A DNA stretch of 64,000 bases from Bacteroidota bacterium (lineage in GTDB: Bacteria; Bacteroidota; Bacteroidia; M30B66), in the NCBI GenBank assembly GCA_027483445.1, contig JAIXUS010000068.1, forward strand, positions 17,907 through 81,906, written 5' to 3'. Positions 35,901 through 43,144 of the stretch are shown here, piece by piece. Position 1 is the stretch's first letter. Every line of letters begins with the position of its first letter. Made by a program: the position numbers and the translations under genes. The notes beneath the pieces are model-generated. The model made no database searches, was not told where the DNA came from, and worked only from the letters and a program-made list of their open reading frames with translations.

Positions 35901-38900
35901 CTTCGCTCAGTCCGCTAATTGCAGTGTTCGCATCGGAGCTGTCGGCCAGCGTAGCCCCACCTGAAATTACGGTCCAGAAACCGGTTCCGGTTGTAGGAGC
36001 CAAGGCGCTCAGTGAGGTGTCTGTTCCGCAAACAATGAGGTCGTTACCAGCAAATGCGGTGTCGCCCCGGCTAATGGTAATCTGGTCGCTTTCGGCCGGA
36101 CAAACGCCGTTGGTCACTCTCCATTCAAACACGTTGTTTCCAACATCGAGGTTGCTTACTGTGGTTGTGGCGGATGACGGATCGGCAATGCTGGCGTTTC
36201 CACCAATGAGCACCCAGGTTCCGGTTCCTACCGAAGGCGTGTTGGCGCTGAGGTTAACACTATTGTCGCAGGTGAAAAAGTCGCTACCGGCAAAGGCGGT
36301 GTCTGGCGGTGTAGTTCTGAAGATGGTAACCGTATCGCTGGTCTGAGGGCAGCTTCCGTTGGGCGAAACGGTCCATTGGAATACATTCAAGCCAAAAGCC
36401 AGCCCGCTTACTTGGGTTCCTGCACTATCGGGATTGGTAATGAGGCCAGAGCCCGAAACCACACTCCATACACCGGAGGCATTTACTAAAGATGCAGCCA
36501 AAAGGCTTGCGGTATCAGCACAAATCTGTTGGTCGGCACCGGCGTTCGCCACCTCAGGAAGGGTGTCGCGGGTGAGTACTACATCGTCAAAACTGGCAGT
36601 ACATGAGCCATTGCTAATCGTCCACCGCAGTGTTGTTATGCCTGCCGGCAGATTGCTGATTGTGGTGCCTGGATTTGCGGCATCGTCCAAAACCCCTCCA
36701 CCATTGAAAATGGTCCAGATGCCTGTTCCCACTACAGGTAAATTACCCGCCAGTGTGGCTGTAGAGTCGCAAAGGCTTTGGTCTACACCCGCCAGAGCGG
36801 TGCTTGGTTCTTCGTCGCGTGTGATGCTAACTTGATCAAAGACCACGCATGAGCCATTGGTGATTGTCCATTGTAAGACGGTAATTCCTGGTCCAACATT
36901 ACTCAAGCCGGAGTTTGTTGAGGTGCTGTCGCTCAAGGTTGCAGTACCGCTTACAATCGTCCACAGCCCAGTGCCAATGTTTGGCGTAGATGCTGAAAGT
37001 GTAGTGCTGTCGGCGCAGATGCTTTGGTCGGCTCCTGCATTGGGAGCGATAGGGTTCTTGCTTACATTGATGCTTACCGAATCGGTGCTTGGAGGGCAGG
37101 CGCCATTGCTCACAGTCCACACCAGGATGTTTTCACCAGGGCTCAAAGCCGAAGCCACCGCATTGGGGTCGGATGTGCTGCTAAAGCTGCCAGAGCCGGT
37201 AGCCACCGACCAAGCGCCGGTTCCAACAGTTGGAAGAGCGGCTTCTAGGCCAACCGAAGTACCACAAATTGCAGTATCTATTCCGGCAACGGCTATTGAA
37301 GGAGCTGCGGTAATGGTAACCGTAACAGTATCGCTGGTTTGCGGGCATGATCCGGTATTCACGGTCCACACAAAGCTATTCGTGCCCAGTCCTATTCCTG
37401 TTACTCCGGTTTGAGGGTCGGAGGCATCGCTAAAGTTGCCGCTGCCCGAGAGTAAGCTCCATTGGCCGTTTCCGGGGAATGGGTCATCAGCCTGCAAGGC
37501 TACAGCCGCACCAACGCAAAATGAAAGATCGGGGCCGGCATTGGCCACCACTGTGGCTGAGTCGCGGAGCACCACCACCTGATCGGTTGACGGAGGACAA
37601 ACTCCACTGGTAATGTTCCACTGGAACACGTTTACGCCAAAGCCCACATTGCTCACAAGGGTATTGGGCTGGGAAGCATTGGCAAATACACCACTACCGG
37701 TAACAATAGTCCATTGGCCAACACCAAACAAGGGGTTGTTGCCCGCAAGGCTCAAAGTATCGCCGCAGATTTGTGCATCTGCACCCGCATCGGCTGTGGT
37801 TGGGGGCGTACTGATGGTTAACACAACCTGATCGCTTGCTGGATCGCAGCCCGGAGAAGAAACAATCCAGCTGAGAACCGTTTGTCCGGGGATTAGTCCG
37901 GTAATGCTTGTATTGGGCGAATTAACATCGGCTATTGTACCCGAACCCGACACAAGGGCCCATTGGCCGGTTCCTGTAACCGGGTTTACGGCACTTAGGC
38001 TTGCGTTGTCGGCACAGAGGTTTTGGTCGCTTCCCGCATCAGCCGGGCTTGGCGCTGCACTCACGGTAATGCTCAATTGATCGCTGCTCGATGGGCAACT
38101 GCCGCTACTGATGGTCCACTCCAACACGAGTGTTCCGGCACTTGTGGTGCTCAGCGTAGCATTGGCGTCGGCTGTATTGCTAAGGCTTCCTGTCCCGGAA
38201 ATCAGGCTCCAGCTTCCCGTTCCGATGGTTGGTGTATTGGCTTGCAACACAATACTGTTCCCAGCACATATCACGCTGTCGGGGCCGGCATTGGCTGCAT
38301 CGGGAGGGAGGCTGCGGGTAATGCTTACCTGATCGAATGCCACACAGGCACCACTGGTAACCGTCCATCTAAATACATTTACGCCCGGCGAAAGACCACT
38401 TACTGCGGTATTCGGGTCGCTGCTGCCGGCAAATGTTCCGTTTCCGCTGATTACACTCCAGGCGCCGGTTCCTACAGTAACAGGTTGGGCGGAAAGGTTC
38501 GCCGTAGTGGCACACACATCCTGGTCGGGTCCGGCGTCGGGGGTTACTGGATTGGGGCTTACGTTGATGGCTACCGTGTCGCTACTCGGGGCGCAGCTAC
38601 CATTGCTGATGGTCCACACCAGCAGGTTTTGCCCGGTTTGTAGGCCCGCCACCTGATCGTCGGGGTTTGATGGGTCGCCAAACACTGCGGTGCCTTGTGC
38701 TACCGACCAGGCGCCGGTTCCAATTAGCGGTGTATTGGCATCAAGCAAGGCTGTTGCGGAACAGATGGTTTGGTTGGGACCGGCCGCAGCTGCGGATGGC
38801 GGTTCGCTCCTCAATACGCTTACCTCATCGCTTGCGGTGCAGGTTCCATTGGTAACGGTCCAACGGTACTCATTCAAGCCTACGCCAATGTTACTTACAG

Positions 38901-41900
38901 CGGTGTTAGGACTTCCCGCGTTAGCGAAAACCCCGCTACCACTCACAACCGTCCATGTTCCAGTTCCCACGGCAGGCGATAGGGCCGATAAACTCGTCGA
39001 TGTTGCGCAGATGCTTTGGTCGACACCGGCATCGGGAGTTCCTACAGACTCATCAACAACGATGGTTAATGTATCGCGGCTAGGAGGACATGAGCCGCTG
39101 CTGATTGTCCAAATAAAGGTGTTTTGCCCAACGCTTAGTCCGCTCACTGTGGTTGTTGCATTCGAGGCGTTTGCCGGGCTTCCGGCACCAAGGCCAGTTG
39201 ACCAGCTACCGACACCTGCAAGAGGCGTATTGGCAGAAATGGATGTGGTATTTGCGCAAATCTGTTGGTTTGGCCCTACAACCGAAGTGCTGGGCACGGC
39301 ATCGCGGGTAATGGTAACCTGAGATGTTGACGGCGGACAAGTGCCGTTGGTAATCGTCCATTGAAACACATTGGCCCCAATGGCCAGGTTACTCACGGTG
39401 GTGTTGGCTGTATTGGGTGCACTAAAGGTTCCACTGCCGGAAATAAGGCTCCAGGCTCCTGTTCCAACACTCGGTACATTGGCCGAAAGTGTGGCTGAGC
39501 TGGCACAGACCGACTGTGGGTTTCCGGCTACAGAAACATCAGGCAGCGCAAAACGGGTAATGGTTACCTGGTCGCTCACGGGCGGACAAGTACCGTTGGT
39601 TACCGTCCAAGTAAATACGTTGGCGCCGATTCCAAGGCCGGTTACGCCGCTATTGCTTTGGGTTGGGTTGGTAATGGTTCCGCTTCCGCTGGTCAATGTC
39701 CAAACTCCGCTCCCAGCCGTTGGGGCCGTAGCATTTAGTGTGGCCGTTGTTGCGCAGAGCGACTGATCAGGGCCTGCGTTTGCGGCTGCAGGCGGGGCAA
39801 ACCGGGTGATGGTTACTTGGTCGGTGCTTGGCGGACAAACGCCGTTGCTAATGGTCCATTGAAACACATTTGCGCCCACCGAGAGACCGGTAACAGTGGC
39901 TCCGGGGAGCGTGTTGTTGCTAAACACCCCTGAGCCGGAAACAACGGTCCACGCTCCGGTTCCAATTACAGGGCTGTTGGCCGCGAGTGTAGCCGTTGCA
40001 AGGCAAACTTGCTGATCGGGGCCGGCATTGGCTGCATCGGGCGGTGGAATTCGGGTTACTTCTACAGTATCGGAAGAAACGCACTGCCCACCGTTGGTGA
40101 TGGTCCATGCAAACCGACTGGTGCCTACCGCGATGCCACTTACAGCAGTGTTGGCTTGTGTAGGATTCGCAATTACACCTGTTCCGCTAACCAAGGACCA
40201 AACACCGGTTCCGACATTCGGGTTATTCCCGGCCAGGTTGGTGTTTTCTTCGCATATACTTTGGTTTGCACCAGCGGCGGCTGTTGTAGGTAAGGGGATA
40301 GCAATTGCAGCCACATTTGCGGTAACGGTGCATTGTGCATTATCGCGGACCAATACACTGTAGGTGCCGCCTTGGTTGAGTGTGGCGGGATTTCCGGTTT
40401 GGGTACTGTTGTCTGGAGCTGTCCAGGTGTATACGGCATTGTTCAGTCCGGCGCTACTGGTTGCATTCACGGTAACCGGGGTAGATGAGCCGGCACAAAA
40501 AGTAGGGTCGGGAGGTGTAAATCCAGAAACAGCCAAATCGCCAAACGAGCAGCAATTGATCGAGGCAATGCTTACAAAGTTGTCGGTAAAGTCGCATTCC
40601 GGCAGGGTACTAATCGGGAAGGTTAAGGGTGTACTTTGGCTTCCATCATCGTTGAGTACAATAAAGAGCGTGAACGGTTTAGGAAGCGGAGCAATGTCGA
40701 GCTGAACAGGAATCAACTCACTGCCTCCGGGCAAAATTTGGGTGTTGGTTTGCACCGGGCCGCCTATCGGCGAGATGGGAATAGCCGCTCCTGTAAACGG
40801 GTTTCCGGCATAAAAGCGAATGGGGTAGCCGGGGTCTGCCGGCCCACCGGTAGAGCTCACATTTAAGCCAAGGTTGTAGACGTCGGAGCCGTCGCAGGCG
40901 GATGACACAACGCTCAAATCGAGGTTTATGGCCGGATACACCGGACAGCCATCCTGTGTAAGGAAGGTAGATTGCGCTAAGAAGGAGTTAAACGGGCGGT
41001 TTTCGCTGCAGGTAGCGAACGGGCAGGTAACTGTACTGAGTAAAATTTGATGCCCCTGCTGCTGAATCGGTACCGAAAGATTCGTGTTAATATTTACATT
41101 AAAGTAACTGTATTGATTCCAGACCGATCGGCAAGGAGCCCAGGCTTGTCCGGTGGCACCAAAAACATTTACGGTTCCAAGCGAGATATTGGCGGTTTCG
41201 CAAGTAACGCAAATTTCGGCTTGCCCATCACCATCAATATCGGCCACAACGGGCATTTCGGCTCCGGTGCCCGACGAGCAAGGGTTGCTACCAATCGTTA
41301 CCGGTGCTGTTCCGCTACCATCGATGATGCGTAGGGTTGACTCGTCGCGGTAGACCAATTCCTGTGTTCCATCCTGATTAAAGTCGAACATGGTAATGCC
41401 CGTAAATCCCGAAGCATCGGTGGTGGTAAGCGTCCACTTGTTCTGTAATGTTGAGGTTCCGTTGTATTCCAGAGCGTATACCCGTTGCGACCGGGTAACC
41501 CCAATTTCCGGCTGGCAGTCTTTGTCCATGTCGCCCACAAAGGGTACCCCAATCCAGTTGCCCCCGGTGTTGGGCAGATTGATGGAGGCCACCAATGAAG
41601 GGCTGCCATTGCCGGGATTCCAAACATAGAGCTGCCCAGTACTGCCTTGTGAGGCTACTACAACATCGAGACTTCCATCGAGGTCAATGTCGGCTAAGGA
41701 GGTGTAACCATCGCCAAAACCGGGAAGCACGATAGGCGTCATGCTGTTTCCTGCGGTGCCGTTGGGGTTTGTAATATTTACCTGAAATACGGTGTTTCCG
41801 CAGGCCAGCTCAAGCCCAGGGTCGTTGGTTAAGTCGGCGGCAATTGGGTTGGCAAGGTCGCCAAAGGCCTGGCGGGTCATCACCGCCATAGAGGCCCCGG

Positions 41901-42630
41901 AGCCTCCTTCTGCGAGCTTCCGCCCGTTAAGGGCATTGAAAATCTGGTTGTATACATATACCTCCGGAATGCCGTCGTTGTTGAAGTCGGCAATCCCCAG
42001 CGAACTTCCAAACCTGGCCGTTCCGGGGTAGCCGTATTGTAAATCGGATTGCCATTTAAGAACTCCGGTATGCTCGTAACAAAATAGGTATCGCCGTTGG
42101 CCAACGCCATTATTGGGGTGATCGATGGTGGCAATAATGATTTCACCAAATCCATCGTCATCCACATCGGCAATCGCTACGGGGTTTGGTCCCACCCAAG
42201 CCATAAATGGGGTGTTAATGGCGCCTTCCGTGTCGCCGGTTGCTCCATTCATGATTACCAGATCTCGAGCCCGCCTTGGGTCTGAGGCGACAAGCCCGCT
42301 GCCCGACATGATAATCACATTGGGCACCCCGTCATTGTCGATGTCGGCCACCAACGGGGTTTGATAAATGGGCACGGCATCCTGACTAACCCATTGCGAT
42401 TGAAAATTGAGGGCTCCACCTGGAGTTGAAAACTCACAGCTGGGTGTACAAAGTAACGTTTGGTCGTCGCATGGGCAATCCGGATCAAACACATCAACCA
42501 GTTGATCGCCATCGTCATCAATACCATTGTCGCAGATTTCCTGCGCAAATGTGGTCATCCCGAAAAGCATCAGGAAAGCCAGCATCAACAGTCGTTTCAG
42601 GTTGTTTTTAGGTAGATATTTTTTCGTCAT
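32989..42630 (-). CDS. Giant T9SS type B cargo with FG-GAP region, ~21 Ig/PKD-like and six cadherin-like domains
   Basis: A 3213-residue secreted protein. Signal peptide is residues 1-~29, then the calcium-loop-like ICDNGIDDDGDQLVD. Residues about 50-520 hold FG-GAP/VCBS blades (VADIDNDGVPNVI, ADVDDDGFGEIIIA, ADIDGDGQAEICV). A CARDB-like and one PKD-like segment follow. Then come about 18 AG.DQ..C domains of about 80 residues, six cadherin-like domains of about 99 residues (NDPPV..; NPDGSF.Y.PN), three more AG.DQ domains, and the type B C-terminal domain (FIPEGFSPNGDGIHDLF, RKGYLTLWR). The design suits a cell-surface adhesin. ATG 42630 starts the signal peptide. It is first in the T9SS operon. 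Confidence 0.92.
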   Translation of the reverse strand: MTKKYLPKNNLKRLLMLAFLMLFGMTTFAQEICDNGIDDDGDQLVDVFDPDCPCDDQTLLCTPSCEFSTPGGALNFQSQWVSQDAVPIYQTPLVADIDNDGVPNVIIMSGSGLVASDPRRARDLVIMNGATGDTEGAINTPFMAWVGPNPVAIADVDDDGFGEIIIATIDHPNNGVGQRRYLFCYEHTGVLKWQSDLQYGYPGTARFGSSLGIADFNNDGIPEVYVYNQIFNALNGRKLAEGGSGASMAVMTRQAFGDLANPIAADLTNDPGLELACGNTVFQVNITNPNGTAGNSMTPIVLPGFGDGYTSLADIDLDGSLDVVVASQGSTGQLYVWNPGNGSPSLVASINLPNTGGNWIGVPFVGDMDKDCQPEIGVTRSQRVYALEYNGTSTLQNKWTLTTTDASGFTGITMFDFNQDGTQELVYRDESTLRIIDGSGTAPVTIGSNPCSSGTGAEMPVVADIDGDGQAEICVTCETANISLGTVNVFGATGQAWAPCRSVWNQYSYFNVNINTNLSVPIQQQGHQILLSTVTCPFATCSENRPFNSFLAQSTFLTQDGCPVYPAINLDLSVVSSACDGSDVYNLGLNVSSTGGPADPGYPIRFYAGNPFTGAAIPISPIGGPVQTNTQILPGGSELIPVQLDIAPLPKPFTLFIVLNDDGSQSTPLTFPISTLPECDFTDNFVSIASINCCSFGDLAVSGFTPPDPTFCAGSSTPVTVNATSSAGLNNAVYTWTAPDNSTQTGNPATLNQGGTYSVLVRDNAQCTVTANVAAIAIPLPTTAAAGANQSICEENTNLAGNNPNVGTGVWSLVSGTGVIANPTQANTAVSGIAVGTSRFAWTITNGGQCVSSDTVEVTRIPPPDAANAGPDQQVCLATATLAANSPVIGTGAWTVVSGSGVFSNNTLPGATVTGLSVGANVFQWTISNGVCPPSTDQVTITRFAPPAAANAGPDQSLCATTATLNATAPTAGSGVWTLTSGSGTITNPTQSNSGVTGLGIGANVFTWTVTNGTCPPVSDQVTITRFALPDVSVAGNPQSVCASSATLSANVPSVGTGAWSLISGSGTFSAPNTANTTVSNLAIGANVFQWTITNGTCPPSTSQVTITRDAVPSTSVVGPNQQICANTTSISANTPLAGVGSWSTGLGAGSPANASNATTTVSGLSVGQNTFIWTISSGSCPPSRDTLTIVVDESVGTPDAGVDQSICATSTSLSALSPAVGTGTWTVVSGSGVFANAGSPNTAVSNIGVGLNEYRWTVTNGTCTASDEVSVLRSEPPSAAAAGPNQTICSATALLDANTPLIGTGAWSVAQGTAVFGDPSNPDDQVAGLQTGQNLLVWTISNGSCAPSSDTVAINVSPNPVTPDAGPDQDVCATTANLSAQPVTVGTGAWSVISGNGTFAGSSDPNTAVSGLSPGVNVFRWTVTSGACVAFDQVSITRSLPPDAANAGPDSVICAGNSIVLQANTPTIGTGSWSLISGTGSLSNTADANATLSTTSAGTLVLEWTISSGSCPSSSDQLSITVSAAPSPADAGSDQNLCADNASLSAVNPVTGTGQWALVSGSGTIADVNSPNTSITGLIPGQTVLSWIVSSPGCDPASDQVVLTISTPPTTADAGADAQICGDTLSLAGNNPLFGVGQWTIVTGSGVFANASQPNTLVSNVGFGVNVFQWNITSGVCPPSTDQVVVLRDSATVVANAGPDLSFCVGAAVALQADDPFPGNGQWSLLSGSGNFSDASDPQTGVTGIGLGTNSFVWTVNTGSCPQTSDTVTVTITAAPSIAVAGIDTAICGTSVGLEAALPTVGTGAWSVATGSGSFSSTSDPNAVASALSPGENILVWTVSNGACPPSTDSVSINVSKNPIAPNAGADQSICADSTTLSASTPNIGTGLWTIVSGTATLSDSTSTNSGLSNVGPGITVLQWTITNGSCVVFDQVSITRDEEPSTALAGVDQSLCDSTATLAGNLPVVGTGIWTIFNGGGVLDDAANPGTTISNLPAGITTLRWTISNGSCTASFDDVVLTRDTLPEVANAGADQQICADTASLLAASLVNASGVWSVVSGSGLITNPDSAGTQVSGLAFGLNVFQWTVSPNGSCPQTSDTVTIFRTTPPDTAFAGSDFFTCDNSVNLSANTPSVGTGTWVLIGGNASIADPSSATTTVSNLDVGNNVFEWRVTNGVCPAESDQITISRGDTAFAGNDLIVCGTDTSLSALAPTTGTGFWTVISGGATLADSSDANTAISGLSEGENVFQWTVLGGQCPDSTDLVTITFACNQPPVLVNDSLSTPEDSVLTGNFINGDVDPDSTVLVVDTIPQQGPQNGSIVIQPDGSFTYTPNEHFYGTDTVVVEICDQGIPLPPLCGLDTLVITITPVNDPPVANSQSYNASPGDTLSGNLLDNDFDIDSTAITADSVVVEPNGGSFTLNPDGSFNYVPNPGFSGLDTIVVLICDSGFPLPPECSLDTLFITVNDTVNDPPVISNDTLSTLEDIPVSGNVITDDSDPDGTTLVADTIAAAGPQNGSITINPDGSFVYTPNENFNGVDTVVINICDQDIPLPPLCGLDTLVITVSPVNDPPITESQTYALTELDTLTGNLLDNDFDPDSTALTVDSVLVDAANGSFTLNPDGSFTYIPNSGFIGLDTVVVLVCDSGLPLPPECESDTLFFTVNDSLNDPPVLLLDSLSTNEDEPLSGNILNGGDNDPEGTELSADTTPISGPQNGSIVINPDGSFVYTPNENFNGTDTVLINVCDNGLPLPPECATDTLIIVVLPVNDPPVILNDTFNIAPGLTLEGNFLTNDFDPDSTQLLADSVIVPPSNGTFVLGEDGNFTYTPNDGFTGTDTVVVLVCDTGDPLPEICAPDTIIILVEMPQFEVDAGDDQVLCGTSVVLQGSAVPADGSGVWTVIAGSGELADSSAANTAVSNLSAGENTFVWSITVSGITRSDTVTVDVTLPGTPAFAGEDQSVCGSSTELLGNLPSAGAGAWSLALGSGEIGNPNQPSTAVNGLSPGNNTFVWTITDGPCVSSDTLVVLSFEPIALTIPTDTSICEENLPVSVAIAGIPEGSEVSWTVLSGNGTVENPEGPQVGLNNLSIGANTFVVNVLNGACAATDTLTLTILPSDSSACEEPEIFIPEGFSPNGDGIHDLFVISNPEGKRIRIEVYNRWGNLVYQSENYLNNWDGTASQGTILAGEQLPESTYYYLITIEGESEPRKGYLTLWR
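34045..35830 (-). repeat. Six cadherin-like coding repeats in ABABAB order
   Basis: Six units of about 297 bases. Units 1, 3 and 5 share GPQNGSI.I.PDGSF.YTPNE.F.G.DTV and STPED-like openings. Units 2, 4 and 6 share SGNLLDNDFD.DST-like openings and D.V.V..NGSFTL.PDG. This suggests that a two-domain block was duplicated twice. Asp-rich loops such as NDFDPDST could bind calcium. Confidence 0.8.
35830..40295 (-). repeat. ~18 tandem Ig/PKD-like coding repeats (about 245 bases each)
   Basis: The same AG.DQ..C to SNG.C unit as in the other giant gene. Three further units lie at about 33310-34045, after the cadherin-like block, giving about 21 in all. The two giants evidently share ancestry for this module and for the C-terminal sorting domain. 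Confidence 0.85.
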
Positions 42631-42670
42631 ATAACTGGACGCTTGAAGGCGTGTAAGCATGCACTATTCG

Positions 42671-42705
42671 CAAGGTTAAAGTTCCACCCTCGGGTTTGAT
42701 ACAAA
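42671..42705 (-). promoter_or_regulatory. Probable promoter of the T9SS adhesin operon
   Basis: On the minus strand, TTTG (42702-42705) is followed 23 bases later by TAACCTTG (42671-42678), a one-mismatch version of TAnnTTTG. The box lies about 40 bases before the 3213-residue protein's ATG. Support is by motif and position only. Confidence 0.45.
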
Positions 42706-42740
42706 GGGAGTTATTCCGTCTTTTTGTCAATACTCCAATG

Positions 42741-42766
42741 TTGATAACCATACAAAGGTATTTTTG
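42741..42766 (+). promoter_or_regulatory. Probable promoter of the small membrane protein gene
   Basis: TATTTTTG (42759-42766) is an exact TAnnTTTG -7 box 20 bases before the ATG at 42787. A TTG at 42741-42743 lies somewhat closer than usual. It is divergent from the adhesin operon promoter in the same 156-base gap. Confidence 0.5.
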
Positions 42767-42786
42767 CACGTAAAGCCCCGTAAACA

Positions 42787-43137
42787 ATGAAGCTTCGTCT
42801 GCTCGAAAACCTGCACATTCCTCTTTGGCTCATTAAAGACACCTGTTGGGCCATGTCGTGGCGAAGCCTCGGAATGGTGATGATTGTTCCAACATTCTCT
42901 CTGGCGTTACACCTCTCTTGGCGAAGCCGGAAGTCGCCGGTAGAATTTTGGCCGAACGCCTCGGTAAGCTGTTGGATTACCGCGAACTCAATTTGGATGG
43001 CCGACGAGTTTTACTCGCTCAATATTCGCTACGTAAGCCTTTTTTTCTTTGGGCTGGGTGGCTTGATGATAATTTACTGGCTATGGCGCTATTTCTTACC
43101 CTTGTGGAAATCCCTCCAAAAGTCGCCCGAAGCCTAA
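42787..43137 (+). CDS. Small predicted membrane protein, unknown function
   Basis: A 116-residue protein with two or three hydrophobic segments, the clearest near residues 80-105 (IRYVSLFFFGLGGLMIIYWLW). Its start KLRLLENLHIPLWLIKDTCWAM.. with Trp/Cys-rich text recalls a family of short Bacteroidota membrane proteins without known role. A good promoter and a normal start support a real gene. It converges on lptD with a gap of seven bases. Confidence 0.65.
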   Translation: MKLRLLENLHIPLWLIKDTCWAMSWRSLGMVMIVPTFSLALHLSWRSRKSPVEFWPNASVSCWITANSIWMADEFYSLNIRYVSLFFFGLGGLMIIYWLWRYFLPLWKSLQKSPEA

Positions 43138-43144
43138 TTGTTTA

